Below are positions 61,228-64,000 of a DNA stretch of 64,000 nucleotides, one piece after another. Numbering within the stretch: position 1 is the first letter of the stretch; each line of letters begins with the position of its first letter. The stretch is from Microbacterium lacus. Lineage in GTDB: Bacteria > Actinomycetota > Actinomycetes > Actinomycetales > Microbacteriaceae. Below the pieces are notes generated by a model that worked only from the letters and a program-made list of their open reading frames with translations, was not told the DNA's origin and did not search any database. The position numbers were made by a program, and so were the translations under genes. The DNA is taken from NCBI RefSeq assembly GCF_002812805.1, contig NZ_NMUM01000030.1, positions 1 to 64,000 on the forward strand. The letters are read 5' to 3'.

Positions 61228-62660
61228 CGGTCTCCCCTCCGACCCGCAAGCCCGGCGTCGCGGGAGAGTAGGTCGTCGATCGTCTCGCCGCGCACGATCA
61301 CGCGCGACGCTCCGTTCCGGACGGCCACGATCGGCGGTCTCGGAACATGGTTGTAGTTGCTCGCGAGCGCGTAGCAGTAGGCCCCGGTCGCCGGCACGGC
61401 GAGCAGGTCGCCGGGTGCGACATCCGCGGGCAGGTATTCGGCGTCGACGACGATGTCGCCCGATTCGCAGTGCTTGCCGACGACGCGCACGAGGGCGGGC
61501 TCTGCCGTGCTGGTGCGGTCGGCGATGCGGGCCGAGAACTGCGCATCGTAGAGCGCGGGGCGCGGGTTGTCGCTCATGCCCCCGTCCACGCTCACGTAGC
61601 GACGCGTGGCCGATGCCGTGGAGCCGGCGGTGTCGGATGTCTCGACCGAGACATCCTTCGTCGTCCCGACCTCGTACAGCGTGACGCCCGCGGTACCCAC
61701 GACGCTCCGGCCCGGCTCGAACGCGAGGGCCGGGATCGGGACGCCGAGCTTGTGGGCCTCGCTCGCGACGACCGACACGATGCCCTCGGAGAGCTCGCCG
61801 ATCGGGGTCGGCTCGTCGGCCGAGGTATACGCGATGCCGAATCCCCCGCCGAGGTTGAGGACCGGGAGCGGCCCGCCCGGGAGGTCGGCAAGCACGCCGA
61901 GCAGGCGGGCCGCGGAGGCCCGGAAGCCGTCGGTGCCGAAGATCTGCGAACCGATGTGGCAGTGCAGCCCGACGAGGTTCAGTCCGGGCGTCGCGCGCAC
62001 CCGGGCGACGAGCTCGGGGGCGAGTTCGAGGCCGAAGCCGAACTTCTGGTCTTCGTGCGAGGTCGCGAGGAAGTGGTGGGTCTCGGCGTGTACGCCCGTG
62101 TTCACGCGCAAGAGAACGTCTTGAGGGGCGCTCTCATTGCCGATGCGCTCAACGATGGCGGCGAGGCGGTCGAGCTCCCACACGCTGTCGATCACGATCG
62201 ATCCGATGCCGACCTCGACCGCACGCTCGAGTTCGCCGACCGACTTGTTGTTGCCGTGGAACCCGAGCTGGGCAGCAGGCACACCGGCGGCGAGGGCGAC
62301 CTCAAGCTCACCGCGCGTGCAGACGTCGACCCTCAGACCCTCTTCCATGACCCAGCGTGCGACCTCGCTCGACAGGAACGCCTTGCCGGCGTAGTACACG
62401 CGTGCCGTCGTGCCATGGCGCGCCGCCGCATCCTCGAAAGCCTCACGCGTGCGGCGAGCGCGAGCGCGCACCTCGTCCTCGTCGAGTACGAGCACCGGGG
62501 TGCCGTACTGCGCCGCGAGGTCGCGGACGGCGACGCCACCGAGTTCGAGCTGGCCGTCGTCCCGTCGATGCGCGGCGGCGGGCCACACATGCGGGGCCAG
62601 CGCATTCGCGTCGGCGGGCGGCACGAGCCATCCGGGGGCGAGCGGCGAGGCGACGGACAC
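61224..62660 (-). CDS. lysA: Diaminopimelate decarboxylase
   Basis: Last step of lysine synthesis: a PLP fold-type III enzyme, 478 aa. PLP Lys in VYYAGKAFLSSE, phosphate loop LGGGFGIAY, and GKHCESGDIV with the catalytic Cys from the second subunit. In many actinobacteria argS precedes it; here add does. No ribosome-binding site is clear before the GTG. Confidence 0.94.
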   Translation of the reverse strand: MSVASPLAPGWLVPPADANALAPHVWPAAAHRRDDGQLELGGVAVRDLAAQYGTPVLVLDEDEVRARARRTREAFEDAAARHGTTARVYYAGKAFLSSEVARWVMEEGLRVDVCTRGELEVALAAGVPAAQLGFHGNNKSVGELERAVEVGIGSIVIDSVWELDRLAAIVERIGNESAPQDVLLRVNTGVHAETHHFLATSHEDQKFGFGLELAPELVARVRATPGLNLVGLHCHIGSQIFGTDGFRASAARLLGVLADLPGGPLPVLNLGGGFGIAYTSADEPTPIGELSEGIVSVVASEAHKLGVPIPALAFEPGRSVVGTAGVTLYEVGTTKDVSVETSDTAGSTASATRRYVSVDGGMSDNPRPALYDAQFSARIADRTSTAEPALVRVVGKHCESGDIVVDAEYLPADVAPGDLLAVPATGAYCYALASNYNHVPRPPIVAVRNGASRVIVRGETIDDLLSRDAGLAGRRGDR

Positions 62661-62753
62661 GAGCAGACCAATCGGGTGGATACGGCAAGGGATCAGCCGC
62701 GGGAAGCAGCGGGTGCCCGGGCGGAGGTTCTCACGCAGGGCGACGCTTGCAGT

Positions 62754-63854
62754 CTAGCCGCCAGCCCGCGCCGCTCCGTTTTCACCGCCGTCGGCGACGA
62801 CGTCCCGCAACGGGGCGACATCCGGGCCGTCGGCCGATGCGAGGCGGTCCCGCCACCCCCGCCGGGTCGACTCATCGACGAACGCGGCGGCGACGCTGTC
62901 CTCGGCCATCCGATGCATGAGCCGATCGTCGAAGCCAAGATCCTCGCGGAGCACCTCTGCCTCTCTCGAAAGCATCGAACCCGTCTGGCGGGGGTTGTCA
63001 TCGCCCAGCACGACACGGACACCGGCGCGCGCGAACCGGGCGGCTGGGTGGTCGTCGAGAGAGTCCACCGCCCCCGTGTACAGGTTCGATGTCGGGCAGA
63101 CCTCGATGGCGATACCCCGCTCGACGAACCAGTCCATGAGCCCGGGTTCGCGAGCGATCCGTGCGCCGTGCCCGATGCGCGTCGCGCCGAGCAGTTCGAC
63201 GGCTTCGACCGCCGCCCGTCCGGGCGCCGCCTCCGCGGCGTGACATGTCAGCCCGAGCCCGGCACTCCCGGCGATCGCGAACGCGTCGACATACCGTTCC
63301 AGCTCGGGAAACCTCTTCTCGTCGCCCGCCAGGTCGAAGCCCACGACGCCGCGGCCCGCGGCCCGCGCGGCCGCCCGTGCCACCGCCTCATTCGCCTCGG
63401 TCGGGTCGCTGCGGAGCGCCGCGACCACGACGCCCGCGGGCATCCGTGTCGCCGCGGCGCCGTCCGCCACCCCCCGGCAGACGGCCGCGATCACCGCATC
63501 CAGGTCTCCGCCGGAGACGTGCGAGGCCGGTCCGAAACGCAGCTCGAGGTAGTCCTCGCCGTCCGCGGCGGCGTCCTCCACGGCCTCACGGGCGATGCGT
63601 TCGAGGTAATCCAGGCGGGAGAAGAGCGGGAAGGACGACACGACCTTGACGAGATACTCGGTGAGATCCGCAGGCCGCTCCAGCTGCAGTGCCTGCGCCC
63701 AGTCGCGGTCGGCATCCGGCAGGCCCAGCTCTCGGGCGACCTGGGCGGCCGTCTCGGGCCGCACCCGTCCCTCGAGGTGCGAGTGCAGGTTGATGAGCAG
63801 GGTCCCACCCGTCCGAGGCGCGATGGGGCGAGCGGCATCGATCGCGACGATCAT
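62754..63854 (-). CDS. add: Adenosine deaminase family protein
   Basis: A 366-aa TIM-barrel amidohydrolase that deaminates adenosine or a related purine. Zn-binding LHSHLEG near the N-terminus, LTCHAAEAA, RIGHGARI and LGDDNPRQTGS are the four ADA motifs. The ATG at 63854 overlaps the previous gene's TGA by one base. Substrate may be adenine or another aminopurine, since the SHLEG variant differs from the classical DLHxHLDG. Confidence 0.88.
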   Translation of the reverse strand: MIVAIDAARPIAPRTGGTLLINLHSHLEGRVRPETAAQVARELGLPDADRDWAQALQLERPADLTEYLVKVVSSFPLFSRLDYLERIAREAVEDAAADGEDYLELRFGPASHVSGGDLDAVIAAVCRGVADGAAATRMPAGVVVAALRSDPTEANEAVARAAARAAGRGVVGFDLAGDEKRFPELERYVDAFAIAGSAGLGLTCHAAEAAPGRAAVEAVELLGATRIGHGARIAREPGLMDWFVERGIAIEVCPTSNLYTGAVDSLDDHPAARFARAGVRVVLGDDNPRQTGSMLSREAEVLREDLGFDDRLMHRMAEDSVAAAFVDESTRRGWRDRLASADGPDVAPLRDVVADGGENGAARAGG

Positions 63855-64000
63855 CAGCCGCACACGCCGGAGTCCTGGAGGGTGGGATCCACCAGGATGC
63901 CGCTGGCGATGTCGAAGTCCGCCACGACCCGCTCATCGACCACGGCGACGTCGGTCAGGGTGAGCCCGGCGGGCAGCGACGACGCGATACACACCTGCCA
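63854..64000 (-). CDS. C-terminal end of an unidentified protein (cut by window edge)
   Basis: The last 48 codons of a frame entering from the right edge, ending GILVDPTLQDSGVCG and TGA. Two Cys (VCIASS and GVCG) are present. The one-base overlap with add and normal codon use support a real gene in the same operon. The family cannot be named from this fragment. Confidence 0.6.
   Translation of the reverse strand, partial: WQVCIASSLPAGLTLTDVAVVDERVVADFDIASGILVDPTLQDSGVCG

Noticed and set aside
62661..62753. Riboswitch upstream of lysA
   Set aside because: The 93-bp gap shows no lysine-riboswitch motifs or terminator hairpin.

Overview
The window is about 64 kb of high-GC DNA from an actinobacterium, most likely a Microbacteriaceae member close to Microbacterium. 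The basis is GC-rich third codon positions, frequent GTG starts, the atpIBEFHAGDC order with a long AtpH, and two gene blocks in their known actinobacterial order. These are dxr/rip1/ispG/proS/nusA/ylxR/infB and lysA/hom/thrC/thrB/rho/prfA/prmC/tsaC/wecA/atp. No rRNA, tRNA, CRISPR array, prophage or plasmid function was seen. No gene-free stretch exceeds 300 bp; the longest is about 285 bp upstream of the PP2C phosphatase gene.

Left half (1-37 kb). A minus-strand backbone (infB, ylxR, nusA, proS, ispG, rip1, dxr) is broken up by plus-strand insertions. These are a metallopeptidase-like lipoprotein, an alanine symporter gene with an in-frame TAG at codon 11, two tandem DUF1206 membrane proteins, an acetate-uptake (YaaH) gene with an in-frame TAA, and a choloylglycine-hydrolase-family enzyme. 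They continue with an intact IS30-family element, the treS-mak trehalose/maltose-1-phosphate pair, a fused anthranilate synthase behind a complete trp attenuator, a copper-type YcnI pair, and a MurE-like ligase. After dxr come an FKBP lipoprotein, PlsC, OsmC, asparaginase II, alanine dehydrogenase, an APC permease, an EccC/FtsK-like ATPase followed by a PP2C phosphatase, a DUF5684 protein and YaaA.

Right half (37.7-64 kb). A long minus-strand block runs from a gene cut by the right edge through add, lysA-hom-thrC-thrB, rho-prfA, prmC-tsaC-wecA and the F1Fo ATP synthase operon. A 6-kb insertion between prfA and prmC carries cysK-cysE, an ABC exporter pair, a holin-like protein and a DUF559 endonuclease-like gene bracketed by two copies of a palindrome.

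Gene expression. At least fifteen genes, plus one upstream ORF, have a TANNNT -10-like hexamer exactly 6 or 7 nt before the start codon (often TAGGCT-N6-start). This points to widespread leaderless transcription, including the trp leader peptide itself. Genes inside operons instead have Shine-Dalgarno motifs or overlapping start/stop codons.

Most notable: the leaderless trp attenuator on a PhzE-type TrpEG fusion; Rho with an IF2_N-like module and an Asn/Gln-rich tract; the palindrome-flanked DUF559 gene; the inverted tandem-repeat array between prmC and tsaC; an Arg-rich leaderless upstream ORF before cysK; and two transporter genes with premature stops. No clearly new multi-gene system was found. 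The strongest candidates for something undescribed are the Rho N-terminus and the palindrome/DUF559 unit.
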